Source: Chloracidobacterium sp. (GTDB lineage Bacteria; Acidobacteriota; Blastocatellia; Pyrinomonadales; Pyrinomonadaceae). Taken from it: a stretch of DNA of 64,000 nt. Position numbers and translations under genes: made by a program. Shown in pieces: positions 7,399 to 16,584 of this stretch. Location of the stretch: contig JADJWP010000001.1 of NCBI GenBank assembly GCA_016716305.1, positions 310,001 through 374,000 on the forward strand, written 5' to 3'. Each line of letters opens with the position of its first letter. Within the stretch, counting starts at the first letter, position 1. Under the pieces are notes generated by a model. That model was not told the DNA's origin. It searched no databases and was given only the letters and a program-made list of their open reading frames with translations.

Positions 7399-8553
7399 AT
7401 GCTGAATAGAATAGACGATCTTCTGCGCATGGCGATGAGCTTCGGTGCATCGGATCTGCATCTACGTGCCGGCTCGACACCCGTGATCCGCATCAACGGC
7501 GAACTTCGGCCGCTCGAAGGTGTTTCGAAGATGAACCAGGACGAGACGCTCGAGATGGCATTCTCGATGATGTCGAACCGCCAGAAACAGCATTTTAAGG
7601 ACGTTTTTGAGGTAGATATCGGTTACGGCGTATCGGGCCTTGGGCGTTTTCGCGTGAATATCTTTCAGCAACGCAATTCGATCGGCATCGTTGCCCGTGT
7701 AATTTCAGACCACATCAAAACGTTTTCCGAACTCGGCCTGCCGCCGATCCTGGCCTCGATATCCGAAGAGATGCGCGGCCTCATCCTCGTGACCGGAACT
7801 ACCGGCTCGGGTAAATCAACAACTCTTTCGGCGATCGTCGACCATATAAACACCAAGCGGAACTGCCACATAGTCACGATCGAAGACCCGATCGAATTTC
7901 TTCACAAGGACAAAGAATCGTTCATCACACAACGCGAAGTGGATGTCGATACGCGTTCGTTTGCCGAAGCTCTTCGCGGTTCTCTCCGTCAGGATCCGGA
8001 CGTGATCCTCGTCGGCGAAATGCGCGATCTAGAGACGATAGAGACCGCGTTGGTTGCCGCAGAGACCGGACATTTGGTCCTTTCGACGCTTCATACGCTT
8101 GACGCACAAGAAACGCTGACGCGCATCATTTCGGCCTTTCCGCCCTACCAGCAAAAGGCGATCAGGATACAGCTTGCCGGATTGCTCAAGGCCGTAATTT
8201 CTCAGCGACTGATGAAGGCCGCCGACGGCCGTTCACGCGTCCCGGCGGTCGAGGTCCTGATTTCGACACCGCTTATACGCGACTACATCCTTAACGAAGA
8301 AAAGACCTCGTCGATACGCGATGCGATCGCGGCGGGCACGTCGCAGTACGGAATGCAGACATTTGACCAATCGCTGTTTTACCTTTATTCATCCGGGCTT
8401 ATCGGGCTCGAAGAGGCTCTTCGGGGTTCGACCAACCCGGACGAGTTCCGGCTTCGCCTTGCGGGCATCCAAAATACCTCGACCCTTGCCAAAGAAGAGA
8501 TGGAAAAGATCAGCGGCGTTGGCAACATAAGCAGCCTAATTACAAGGAGTTAG
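7399..8553 (+). CDS. pilT: Type IV pilus retraction ATPase PilT
   Basis: PilT is the hexameric cytoplasmic ATPase that depolymerises type IV pili during twitching motility. The protein starts with MLNRIDDLLRMAMSFGASDLHL, the usual PilT N-terminus, so ATG 7399 is preferred to the upstream in-frame start at 7297, which would add 34 unusual residues. In the 384-residue product the Walker A GTTGSGKST is at 133-141, the Asp box HIVTIEDP at 157-164, Walker B with DPDVILVGEMRD at 199-210 and the His box HLVLSTLHT at 225-233. All catalytic motifs are intact and length is close to the family norm. No other pilus genes are in the window. Confidence 0.95.
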   Translation: MLNRIDDLLRMAMSFGASDLHLRAGSTPVIRINGELRPLEGVSKMNQDETLEMAFSMMSNRQKQHFKDVFEVDIGYGVSGLGRFRVNIFQQRNSIGIVARVISDHIKTFSELGLPPILASISEEMRGLILVTGTTGSGKSTTLSAIVDHINTKRNCHIVTIEDPIEFLHKDKESFITQREVDVDTRSFAEALRGSLRQDPDVILVGEMRDLETIETALVAAETGHLVLSTLHTLDAQETLTRIISAFPPYQQKAIRIQLAGLLKAVISQRLMKAADGRSRVPAVEVLISTPLIRDYILNEEKTSSIRDAIAAGTSQYGMQTFDQSLFYLYSSGLIGLEEALRGSTNPDEFRLRLAGIQNTSTLAKEEMEKISGVGNISSLITRS

Positions 8554-8574
8554 CTTCGAACCAGAGTGCGATCC

Positions 8575-8605
8575 GAGCCTCGCCGGGAGTTTCCTTGCGA
8601 GGCTC
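8575..8605 (+). terminator. Hairpin after pilT
   Basis: GAGCCTCGC (8575-8583) and GCGAGGCTC (8597-8605) form a perfect 9-bp stem with a 13-base loop, 22 bases after the pilT stop. No clear T-tract follows, so it may be a weak or Rho-assisted terminator. Nothing further is recognised from 8606 to 8766. Confidence 0.45.
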
Positions 8606-8766
8606 TAAATGCGCCGGCGAAGACTGGCCGCAGCTGCACACTTGTCCGAATTCAGTTCAAACGGTCGTGCCTTTGGTTCGCCATAATGCACGCTTATATT
8701 GCCTGACGATGACCATCAGCGGCTTGCGTCACGCCCGCGGCGATGCCCATTTTCGGCGTCGAAGTC

Positions 8767-8796
8767 TTGACATAAAAGCACTTCGACGTGTAAATT
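8767..8796 (+). promoter_or_regulatory. Sigma-70-type promoter candidate for rpsA
   Basis: TTGACA at 8767-8772 and TAAATT at 8791-8796 with an 18-base spacer. This is the best consensus promoter in the pilT-rpsA gap. Confidence 0.55.
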
Positions 8797-8802
8797 TTAG
8801 TT

Positions 8803-9026
8803 TTATCCGGTCAAGTGAACAGGTTCATTATTACAGCGACGAGCTATAACTTTGGTTGAGGTAACTTACGGTTGCTTCAGGAACTTCCCGTTGCGGCTTA
8901 AACTAACCTCCCTGACACCCTTTCCGGCTGAAAAACCCTTAACGCTTCGAGATCGAATCTCAATTTTGGATCCGATCGTTTCGGTATTTGACGCGAAAAC
9001 TAAGTAAGGAAGACGACGCACATTAA
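8803..9026 (+). other. Long 5' leader of rpsA
   Basis: If transcription starts at the 8767-8796 promoter, rpsA has a leader of roughly 220 bases without a convincing ORF. In E. coli, S1 represses translation of its own mRNA through a structured leader, so this stretch may do the same. That is inference; no conserved fold was demonstrated. AAGGA at 9007-9011 is a possible ribosome site, somewhat far from ATG 9027. Confidence 0.35.
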
Positions 9027-11210
9027 ATGGCAACAGAGGCAAACAACCAGACCGAAGAAACGAAAACCGGCGAATCTTCGGCTGCAGAAGTAACAGAAAA
9101 ACCGGACGCGGCGATCACGGCTCCGATTCAGGCCGCGGAGGAAGCGAGCGACGAGCAGCAGAATGCCGGCGAGATCGACTTTGGTGCGATCCTCGAACAG
9201 TTCGAACAGGAACAGACCGTTTATCACGCTGGTGAGATGGTCGAGGGCAAGGTGGTCGGCGTTTCCGACCGCGGCGTACTCGTTGATTTCGGATACAAAA
9301 GCGAAGGTATCATTCCGGCAGAGGAATTTCCCGGCGGTGTCGAAGGCGTTGTAAGCGTCGGCGATAATATCGAGGCGATCATCAAGAGCATCCATTCGGG
9401 CGATGCACCGCCGATCCTATCGCGTTCCGATGCGGTCAGCCGAAAGATCTGGAACGACATCGAAGAGGCCTTTAACAACGAGGCGACCGTTACCGGACGG
9501 ATCATCGATAAAACAAAAGGCGGCCTCCGTGTCGACCTGAACGGAATTGAAGCATTTCTACCCGGCTCGCAGATCGATTCGCGTCCGATCCGCAGCCTGG
9601 ATTCCTACATCGGCCAGGACATCGAGACCAAGATAATCAAGTTCAGCCGCAGGCGAAACAACATCGTCCTCTCGCGCAAAGTGATCACCGATCTCGTGAT
9701 CAATGAACAGAAGGCCGAAACGCTGAATAAGATCGACGTTGGATACGTTGTCGAAGGAACCATCAAAAACCTCACTGAATACGGCGCTTTCGTTGACATT
9801 GGCGGGATCGACGGATTGCTTCACGTCACCGATATGTCTTGGGGACGCATCCAGAATCCAAGCGATGTGTTCAAGCCGGGCGACCACATACAGGTCAAGG
9901 TCTTGAAGCTCGACCGCGAAAAAGAAAAGATATCCCTTGGCTATAAACAGTTGCTGCCCGATCCGTGGTCGACGGTGGTCGAGGTTTACTCGGTCAATTC
10001 GCGGATCAAGGGCAGGGTCTCATCGGTCACTGAGTACGGCATCTTTGTCGAACTGGAGCCGGGCGTCGAAGGCCTGGTCCACGTCTCCGAGATATCGTGG
10101 TCAAAGCGGTCAGCAAGCCCGAAGCGGCTTTACCACCGTGGCGATGAGGTCGAGGTGCAAGTTCTCGGTGTCGACACCGAAGAGAAACGCATCAGCCTCG
10201 GGATGAAGCAGCTGCAGGAAAATCCGTGGGACACGGTTGCAGAGCGTTATCCGGTCGGATCAAAGATCCACGGTAAGGTTCGCAACATCACCGATTTCGG
10301 TGCGTTTGTCGAGATCGAGGATGGGATCGACGGCCTCGTGCACGTCTCTGACATAACCTGGGCGAAGAAACTCAAGCATCCCAAGGAATTGCTTAAGAAG
10401 GACCAGGAAGTCGACGCGATCATCACCCATATCGACACTGCCGGACAGCGGCTTTCGCTTTCGATGAAGGACCTGACACCGAGTGCGTGGGAAGGCTTTG
10501 TTGCAACCCATCGGCCCGGCGATACCGTTCGCGGCAAGGTCTCAAGGTTCACCAGCTTTGGCGTATTTGTAGAACTTGGCGAAGGCCTTGAAGGCCTCTG
10601 TCATATTTCAGAGCTTGCCGAGGAACGCGTCGAGCGTCCCGAGGACATCGTCCAGCTTGGCCAGGAAATGGACTTCAAGATCCTGCGTATCGAGAACGAC
10701 GATCAGAAGATCGGTCTTTCGTTCCGAGCCGTCGGAAAGGACGACGAACCGATCGTCGATACCCGCCAATACACAAGCGCGGCAAAAGGCGGAATGGCAT
10801 CGCTTGGCGAACTCGCAAATCTGAAATTCGGTGCTCCGGCTGAAACTGCCGAGGAGCAGCCGAAAGAAGAATCAAAGAAGGACAAGCGAAGGGCGAAGAA
10901 AGAAGCTGCGGAAGCGGGCGAAACAACTGAAGCCGATGCGATCGGCGACGCAGAACAGGCGGCAGTTGCCGAAACGGCCGTCGAAGATGCTCCGGTGGTC
11001 GCTGAAGAAACGCCTTCCGAAATTCCGGCTGAAGTCACCGAGCCGCAGGCCGATGAGCCCGTTACGACCGAGGCAGCAGCGTCGGAGGAGGCTCCGGCAG
11101 CCGAGACCGCAGCGGACGAGGCTCCGGCCGCAGAATCCACCGGTGAAGCCGTAGCTGAGACTGCCCCTGAAGAAACGGCGGATGTTGAAACAGAGCAGAA
11201 ATCTGCTTAA
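9027..11210 (+). CDS. rpsA: 30S ribosomal protein S1
   Basis: A 727-residue protein with six S1 RNA-binding repeats between about residues 65 and 570, recognisable by recurring G-x-V-x2-(V/I)-T-x-F/Y-G-x-FV-x-(L/I)-x-GI-x-GLVH-x-S and KV-x2-LD-x-(E/D)-x-(E/K)-x-R-ISL(G/S). S1 unfolds and docks mRNA on the small subunit. Both ends are extended: an acidic, Glu/Ala-rich N-terminal stretch of about 50 residues and a C-terminal Ala/Glu/Pro-rich tail of about 130 residues that looks disordered. The neighbour is an HU/IHF-type gene, as in the enterobacterial rpsA-ihfB pair. The tail creates a long antisense open frame that is not a gene. Confidence 0.95.
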   Translation: MATEANNQTEETKTGESSAAEVTEKPDAAITAPIQAAEEASDEQQNAGEIDFGAILEQFEQEQTVYHAGEMVEGKVVGVSDRGVLVDFGYKSEGIIPAEEFPGGVEGVVSVGDNIEAIIKSIHSGDAPPILSRSDAVSRKIWNDIEEAFNNEATVTGRIIDKTKGGLRVDLNGIEAFLPGSQIDSRPIRSLDSYIGQDIETKIIKFSRRRNNIVLSRKVITDLVINEQKAETLNKIDVGYVVEGTIKNLTEYGAFVDIGGIDGLLHVTDMSWGRIQNPSDVFKPGDHIQVKVLKLDREKEKISLGYKQLLPDPWSTVVEVYSVNSRIKGRVSSVTEYGIFVELEPGVEGLVHVSEISWSKRSASPKRLYHRGDEVEVQVLGVDTEEKRISLGMKQLQENPWDTVAERYPVGSKIHGKVRNITDFGAFVEIEDGIDGLVHVSDITWAKKLKHPKELLKKDQEVDAIITHIDTAGQRLSLSMKDLTPSAWEGFVATHRPGDTVRGKVSRFTSFGVFVELGEGLEGLCHISELAEERVERPEDIVQLGQEMDFKILRIENDDQKIGLSFRAVGKDDEPIVDTRQYTSAAKGGMASLGELANLKFGAPAETAEEQPKEESKKDKRRAKKEAAEAGETTEADAIGDAEQAAVAETAVEDAPVVAEETPSEIPAEVTEPQADEPVTTEAAASEEAPAAETAADEAPAAESTGEAVAETAPEETADVETEQKSA

Positions 11211-11251
11211 GATCAGGCTGGGAGATTATTGGTCGGGGAGAGACGATACAG

Positions 11252-11527
11252 ATGACAAAAGCAGACCTCGTTGAAAAAGTCGCAGTCGAAGCTGACATGA
11301 CCAAAAAGGATGCCGAGCAGCTGGTTGAGATCGTTCTCGACAGCATAATCGATTCGCTGAATGCCGGTGAGAAGATCGAGCTTCGCGGATTCGGCAGCTT
11401 CAGGGTTCGCGAAAGGAATTCGCGAAAGGGGCGAAACCCGAAGACGGGAGCGGCTGTCGATATCCCGGCGAAGCGCGTCGCGTATTTCAAACCCGGAAAA
11501 GAGCTTAAAGAATTGATAAACACCTAA
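11252..11527 (+). CDS. HU/IHF-family nucleoid protein
   Basis: A 91-residue histone-like DNA-bending protein beginning MTKADLVEKVA, with the family signature G-F-G-S-F-x-V-R-x-R, the arm NSRKGRNPKTG with the intercalating Pro region, and a C-terminal KRVAYFKPGKELKELI helix. The NPKTG arm and the position 3' of rpsA recall ihfB, but HU and IHF subunits cannot be separated confidently here. A GGGGAGAGA purine tract 5 to 10 bases upstream supports the start at 11252. It is probably cotranscribed with rpsA (41-base gap), and a strong terminator follows. Confidence 0.92.
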   Translation: MTKADLVEKVAVEADMTKKDAEQLVEIVLDSIIDSLNAGEKIELRGFGSFRVRERNSRKGRNPKTGAAVDIPAKRVAYFKPGKELKELINT

Positions 11528-11550
11528 TTTTTTTATTGTGACACTCAAAA

Positions 11551-11588
11551 GACCGTCGCCACGTGAGATCGTGGCGGCGGTCTTTTTT
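11551..11588 (+). terminator. Strong intrinsic terminator, probably bidirectional
   Basis: GACCGTCGCCACG (11551-11563) pairs with CGTGGCGGCGGTC (11570-11582) with one G-U pair and a 6-base loop, followed by six T at 11583-11588. On the minus strand the stem is followed by TTTT, so it can also end the convergent transcript from 11632-12072. Confidence 0.85.
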
Positions 11589-11631
11589 GTTCGACGGTCG
11601 TTACGATTTCGCGTGAAATAGCCTCGCGTCG

Positions 11632-12072
11632 TCACGCTCGTGCGGAAGACGACTTGAACAAGATCAAAGAGATCAGAAGCGACAGAAAGGTGGCGCCGGA
11701 CATTACGATCGGCGGCAGGAAAGTGAACATCGACATCATTACGAATAAGATCCCAAAAAAGACCACATTTGCGAGCAGCAGTTTTGCGGTCATTCTGCGT
11801 TCGTGATCGCCCTTCAAGATGATCGTATTCACGACACCGGCGAATCCGCAGAGCAGTGAAAAACACGAACTCAGCGCAAAGAACAAACCTGACATTGTTG
11901 GCCTAAAGCCGGCACCCGCGTCCAGCTTATAGGTGTCCATCAGTTCCAGCAGCTGGCGTTCGGTCTCGTTTGCGGGAACGACCGGTGCTATCATTCCGAT
12001 CGTATGGAAGACGGCAGTGGCGAACTGTAATACGATCGCGGCCCAAAAGAAGTAACGGTATCGATTCGACAT
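11632..12072 (-). CDS. Four-helix integral membrane protein of unknown function
   Basis: ATG at 12072 (MSNRYRYFFWAAIV) is preceded by GAGG eight bases upstream, better supported than the in-frame codon 21 bases earlier. The 146-residue product has hydrophobic segments near residues 8-28, 60-82, 97-116 and 122-140, so probably four membrane helices. The family is not recognised. It follows the PgpH-type gene on the same strand by 80 bases and may be the last gene of the hflX transcript. Confidence 0.7.
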   Translation of the reverse strand: MSNRYRYFFWAAIVLQFATAVFHTIGMIAPVVPANETERQLLELMDTYKLDAGAGFRPTMSGLFFALSSCFSLLCGFAGVVNTIILKGDHERRMTAKLLLANVVFFGILFVMMSMFTFLPPIVMSGATFLSLLISLILFKSSSARA

Positions 12073-12152
12073 TCCCTTATCCTCGCAGATCAAATTATCT
12101 TAGGTCACAGACATCCGGTGATCAGTAAAACGGGGTTCGCTTTCAACGGGTA

Positions 12153-14594
12153 TTACTTCGCCGTGTTGGCGGCCTTTTCCGGCTGCTGCGAGCGGTCGAT
12201 CGCCTCGTCTTCGATCTCGCCGCCCTTGCTGATCGGGATCTCGGCGGGATCTGAGTATTTCATCCCGCGGTCGCCGATCTTTTCGACGTCTGGCACGACC
12301 TTGAACTGGCCGGTCGTTGGCGGAACGTATCCGGGATAGTCGACCCTTGAATGATAGATCGCTACGAGCGAGCGGATCATCGCTTCGCGGATCTGCGTCA
12401 ATTCGCGAAGCGTCAGATCGCATTCGTCGAGCTGATCGTCGCTTAAGATCGCATCGATTATCTTGGTGACGATGAAACGTATGTTCTCAGGATTAGGTTC
12501 GGCGAGTGATCTCGCAGCCGCTTCACAGCTGTCGGCGATCATCATTATCGCGGCCTCGCGAAATTGCGGCTTCGGCCCTGGATATCGAAAATCGTTTTCT
12601 GATATCTCATCCTCACTTCGCGCTTCGGCTTGTGCTTTTTTCAGAAAATAATGCAGCGTTCGCGTGCCGTGATGTTGCGGGATAAAGTCGATTATCCTTT
12701 GAGGCAAACCCATTTCCTTTGCGAGCTTTATGCCATAGGTCACATGACTAATGATGATCTTTGCGCTTTGGGCAGGCTTAAGCCGGTCATGCGGATTTTT
12801 TGAAAGCTGATTTTCGACGAAATGTTCCGGCGCGGCCGATTTGCCGATGTCGTGATACAGAGCCCCGATACGCGTAAGCAGGGCATTGCCGCCAACGACC
12901 CGACACGCTTCCTCGGCCAATTGTCCGACGGCATGCGAATGCTGGTTTGTGCCGGGAGCACGCAAGGCGAGCTGTCCCAGAACCGGCAGATCTGCATTTG
13001 AAAGCTCGAGGAGCTTAACGTCCGTGAGGACACCGAACAACGTCTCGAACATCGGCAGGAAGACCGCCGTGAACGCGGCCGTGATCACGCCGCTCGCCAG
13101 CCCGCAGGCGATCGCAAGCAAGATCGTGTTCAGGATGAATGGCTGTTGAGTGAATGCGATCAAGGCGATCGCAACGCCTGCGCTCGCAAGGCCGACCAGC
13201 ACGCCGGCAAACGTAACGGTTTGGCGCGACCGGTAGCGTCCGATGCCATACGCAGCGACCGACGAGGCGATGATCGCATAGATCGCAAACTCCAACCCCC
13301 GCGGAGCCATGAGGCCAGCGAAAATTGCGCAGAAAATGCCGGTGAAAAGGGCCGTACGGCGGTCGGCGAGAAGCGTCATTACGAGACTGCCGAAAGCGAA
13401 TGGTATAGCGTACGACCAAAGATTCGGGTCGTTCATCGGCGGCCTGACGTTTTGCGAAGCCGTAAACTCGGCGAGCCTGAAAAAGATCGCCATCAAAAAA
13501 GTGTGTACGAAGACGATCGAACAAAAAAGGGCGAAGGTCTTTTGCTCCGACAACGCCAATCGGGGAACGATGCCGCGATGTTCGATGAATTTCCATGCGA
13601 TCCAAAACAAGATCGCGATAATCACGACAAGACCGAGAAACCGGTTGACGCGCCTCGTCGACGAGCTGTACCTATTGACAGCCGAGATCTGCGAGATCAT
13701 TGTCGACGTAATGACCTGGCCGGTATCGACTATTTGCTGCCCGCGTTTGAGCGTTATCGTTCGCGGTTCGACACTTTGTACCGCAGCAAGCTTAAGAGCG
13801 TCGGTCGCGGCTCCATCGTAAATGATGCTTGGCTGGATGAGGGGAGAAAGGGCGGCATAAAACGCCTCTGACTCTTTTGGCGAAAGGCTGACGATCTGTG
13901 AAAGAGATTCTTTCAGTTTTGCCCTTGCATCGGTCAGCGAGGTCATCGTCATCGCCGGACGCATCGCCTGACGGAGGTCCGTGGGCTTTTGGCGATCGCG
14001 AATGTGTACCTCTTCCTCGAGGAACTGACGGTCCTGGTCGCCGTAGATCTCGCCGCTTGCATTCTCACGCAGGATCCGTGTCACGGCCTCAAGCTCGTTC
14101 GCGCTGAATCGCCTTGCGGTAAATATACGGCCGAGTTCGCGACCGCCCGCACCGGTCCATTCGGTATCCGCCGCTGCGTTCGAGTTCGATCTCCCAGTTT
14201 GAGGAGTCTCGGTCTTTCGCTGAAGCTCTTCCCACGCTGAACGAAAGCTCTGGACCGCTTCGTCAGCGCGGCGCGGCTCAAAAACGAAAATCGGCTTGAT
14301 CGTTTCCTGAGCGCTCTGAATGTCCCGCTCGGTTGCTTCTTCGTCGACGATACTTATATCCGCCGGCGAGAATATCGCCTCTCGGGCGATCTCGCCTTCG
14401 CGGTAGGTTTCTTCGGCCGAAGATCGCCAAAATGGATTTGCGATCAGCAAAGTCGTCGCGACCGAAACAAAGGCAAATCCTATCCAGAAGACCTGGTCTG
14501 ACGAAAGCTTTGCCAATGGACGCTTGAAAACGTCCGCGGCCTTCTTTCGCCATTTCTGCATCGGCGACTGTATTTCCTGGATCCTGTTACTCAA
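12153..14594 (-). CDS. pgpH: 7TM-HD phosphohydrolase, PgpH-type c-di-AMP phosphodiesterase
   Basis: The 813-residue protein has the PgpH/YqfF plan: an N-terminal membrane anchor near residues 35-52, a large extracytoplasmic 7TMR-HDED domain (about 60-310), seven membrane helices (about 320-530) and a cytoplasmic HD domain from about 547. HD landmarks include HSHAVG (H552, H554), H581-D582 in LYHDIGK, and HHGT near 640. PgpH hydrolyses cyclic di-AMP to pApA and so tunes potassium and cell-wall homeostasis. The frame starts with TTG at 14594; ATG 14561 (MQKWRKKAAD) is an alternative. It lies 53 bases after hflX on the same strand. The C-terminal 60 residues are low-complexity. Confidence 0.88.
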   Translation of the reverse strand: MSNRIQEIQSPMQKWRKKAADVFKRPLAKLSSDQVFWIGFAFVSVATTLLIANPFWRSSAEETYREGEIAREAIFSPADISIVDEEATERDIQSAQETIKPIFVFEPRRADEAVQSFRSAWEELQRKTETPQTGRSNSNAAADTEWTGAGGRELGRIFTARRFSANELEAVTRILRENASGEIYGDQDRQFLEEEVHIRDRQKPTDLRQAMRPAMTMTSLTDARAKLKESLSQIVSLSPKESEAFYAALSPLIQPSIIYDGAATDALKLAAVQSVEPRTITLKRGQQIVDTGQVITSTMISQISAVNRYSSSTRRVNRFLGLVVIIAILFWIAWKFIEHRGIVPRLALSEQKTFALFCSIVFVHTFLMAIFFRLAEFTASQNVRPPMNDPNLWSYAIPFAFGSLVMTLLADRRTALFTGIFCAIFAGLMAPRGLEFAIYAIIASSVAAYGIGRYRSRQTVTFAGVLVGLASAGVAIALIAFTQQPFILNTILLAIACGLASGVITAAFTAVFLPMFETLFGVLTDVKLLELSNADLPVLGQLALRAPGTNQHSHAVGQLAEEACRVVGGNALLTRIGALYHDIGKSAAPEHFVENQLSKNPHDRLKPAQSAKIIISHVTYGIKLAKEMGLPQRIIDFIPQHHGTRTLHYFLKKAQAEARSEDEISENDFRYPGPKPQFREAAIMMIADSCEAAARSLAEPNPENIRFIVTKIIDAILSDDQLDECDLTLRELTQIREAMIRSLVAIYHSRVDYPGYVPPTTGQFKVVPDVEKIGDRGMKYSDPAEIPISKGGEIEDEAIDRSQQPEKAANTAK

Positions 14595-14647
14595 TTTTCG
14601 GTCTCAGCGATCTCTACGAAGTATCGGATCGGGCACTTAACTTTCAT

Positions 14648-16432
14648 TCATACGGCAATGGCGTCGGCTTCGCCGGTTACGTGTTCGACGATCCGGCTGC
14701 CGATCCGCTCGGTCAACGGAGCGAGCGAATCCTTACGGATAGCTGAAATTGCCACGCATTCAACGCCCTTGTCAAGCTGTATGTTCCTTCGAAGTGTGTC
14801 CAGAGCATCGGCAGTGACAAGGTCGGCCTTGTTCAGCACAACGAATTCCGGGATCGACGTAAGTTCGAGATCGGCCAGTATCTTTCGGACGGATTCGATC
14901 TGCTGCATCACACGCGGATTTGATGCGTCGACGACATGAACGAGCATATCGCTGTCGGCTATCTCCTCGAGGGTTGCACGAAAAGCTGCTACCAGATCGT
15001 CAGGAAGATCGCGGATGAACCCGACCGTGTCATTGATAATGACCTCCTGGTCGAACGGCAGCCGCAGCCTTCGCGACGTCGGGTCGAGCGTTGCGAACAT
15101 CTTTTGCTCTGCGTAAACGTCAGATTGGGTCAACGAATTCAGAAGCGTCGATTTGCCAGCGTTCGTGTAACCGACAAGCGAAACGATAGGCAGCTTTTTC
15201 TGGACACGCCGTTTGCGACGCTCTTGCCTTTGGCGGCCAAGGCTGTCGACCAGGCGCTCGAGTTGGGCAATTCGGTCGCGTACGCGGCGGCGGTCGGTCT
15301 CAAGCTTTGTCTCGCCCGGCCCGCGTCCGCCGATCCCGCCGGCCAACCTCGAGAATGCCGAATTTTGGCCCATCACGAGTCGCGGCAACAGGTATTTGAG
15401 CTGGGCGAGTTCGACCTGCAATTTGCCTTCCCGGCTCTGTGCTCGCTGGGCAAAGATGTCGAGTATCAGCTGCGGACGGTCAATGACCTTTAGGTCGGTC
15501 GCTTCAGAAAGGACGCGGACCTGCGTCGGCGAAAGCTCGGTGTCAAAAACGATAAGGTCGGCACCGAGCCTCATCGAACGGACAAGCAGCTCTTCGAGTT
15601 TACCTCGGCCAAGCAGCGTTTTCGGATCTATCTGCGGTCGCCGCTGGATTATCGTATCGAGGACGAGAACATCAGCTGACGTCGCAAGTTCGGCAAGCTC
15701 GGCCATCGATTCTTCGGCATCATCGATAAACCCTGTCGTAACCCCGACGAGGATGACGCGGTCGCGGCCGGTCTGCCGCTTGCTTGCGGTCTGTCTCACG
15801 CGTGCCATTTCGCTTTCGAGCGAAGTGATCAGCGCTATGAAATCGACATCAAGCTGCGAAGGGAGGGCGGCCTCGAGATAGGCGAAAGGAAGATTCTCTG
15901 GGTCCGGATCGCCTTCCTCGAATATTTCTAAATTGCCGGACGAACCATTAGCCGGATCTCTCGCCTCTTTGCGATCGATGGCCTGTTTTGCCGATTCTTT
16001 CCCGCTGATCGGGACGAGATGCGCCGAATGGACGAGTCCGGGCAGCCCGGTATTCCGGTCGACCTGGACGATCGACATTAGATCGAGCCGGAGCAGTGCG
16101 AGGTCAGTGAGATCGTCCTGAGTGAGCTTTTCGTTCTGCAGGTGGGTGTGAACACAACGCAGGCCGCGAAAACGATCGGTCGAAACACGCGAGCGTCCGA
16201 AGTCGGGCAATTCGATGCTCTTGGCGTTGCCGACCATGACGTATTCGACCTGCCCTTTTCGATTAAGCAATACGCCGATCTGTCGGCCTGTTTCATGCGA
16301 GATCTCGCACATCTGGCGGGCTAATTCCTGAGAGACGATATCGGCGGCAGGTACGCGGCGCGTTGCAAGTCGTTCGATCCGCTTGATCTGGTTGTGCTTA
16401 AGGCCCTTGGTAAAGCCGGTGACGTTGCTGAT
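14648..16432 (-). CDS. hflX: Ribosome-associated GTPase HflX, likely AUC start
   Basis: HflX binds the ribosome and helps split stalled 70S particles. With the ATC at 16432-16430 as start the protein has 594 residues: a conserved N-terminus SNVTGFTKGLKHNQIKRIE, an HflX domain ending in GGRGPGETKLE (368-378), a P-loop GYTNAGKST (421-429), DTVGF switch II and NKAD. The first in-frame ATG is 16312 and would remove 40 conserved-looking residues. GGAGG (16445-16441) lies eight bases before the ATC, and an extended -10 box lies immediately upstream, which leaves no room for an earlier start. The N-terminal half carries an additional domain as in long HflX variants. It heads a probable hflX-pgpH transcript. 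Confidence 0.85.
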   Translation of the reverse strand: MSNVTGFTKGLKHNQIKRIERLATRRVPAADIVSQELARQMCEISHETGRQIGVLLNRKGQVEYVMVGNAKSIELPDFGRSRVSTDRFRGLRCVHTHLQNEKLTQDDLTDLALLRLDLMSIVQVDRNTGLPGLVHSAHLVPISGKESAKQAIDRKEARDPANGSSGNLEIFEEGDPDPENLPFAYLEAALPSQLDVDFIALITSLESEMARVRQTASKRQTGRDRVILVGVTTGFIDDAEESMAELAELATSADVLVLDTIIQRRPQIDPKTLLGRGKLEELLVRSMRLGADLIVFDTELSPTQVRVLSEATDLKVIDRPQLILDIFAQRAQSREGKLQVELAQLKYLLPRLVMGQNSAFSRLAGGIGGRGPGETKLETDRRRVRDRIAQLERLVDSLGRQRQERRKRRVQKKLPIVSLVGYTNAGKSTLLNSLTQSDVYAEQKMFATLDPTSRRLRLPFDQEVIINDTVGFIRDLPDDLVAAFRATLEEIADSDMLVHVVDASNPRVMQQIESVRKILADLELTSIPEFVVLNKADLVTADALDTLRRNIQLDKGVECVAISAIRKDSLAPLTERIGSRIVEHVTGEADAIAV

Positions 16433-16453
16433 AACAAAAACCTCCGCTCGGAC

Positions 16454-16462
16454 ATTATACCA
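16454..16462 (-). promoter_or_regulatory. Extended -10 promoter of hflX
   Basis: On the minus strand the sequence reads TGGTATAAT, a perfect -10 hexamer (16459-16454) with the TG of an extended -10 element. No consensus -35 is found at 17 bases. Transcription would begin near 16447, giving a leader of about 15 bases that consists mostly of the GGAGG ribosome site before the ATC start of hflX. Confidence 0.6.
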
Positions 16463-16584
16463 AATGTCGTGACGGCGTTTGCACGCATGTCAATCTTTAG
16501 ATCGTATCAGTTTGCAGAATTAGTTGGTTTTTTGGTTTCTATGCGTTGCTAACCTGCGGCCATTCGCGATAGATTTTCTTAGAG

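Noticed and set aside
10703..11140. Long minus-strand Ala/Ser-rich open frame
   Set aside because: It mirrors the low-complexity Ala/Glu tail of ribosomal protein S1; the composition alone keeps it open.
13146..13871. Plus-strand open frame of 241 codons
   Set aside because: It is antisense to the membrane and periplasmic part of the PgpH-type gene, whose family assignment is certain.
14936..15881. Two plus-strand open frames over hflX
   Set aside because: They are antisense to conserved HflX motifs and show Arg/Ser-rich noise composition.
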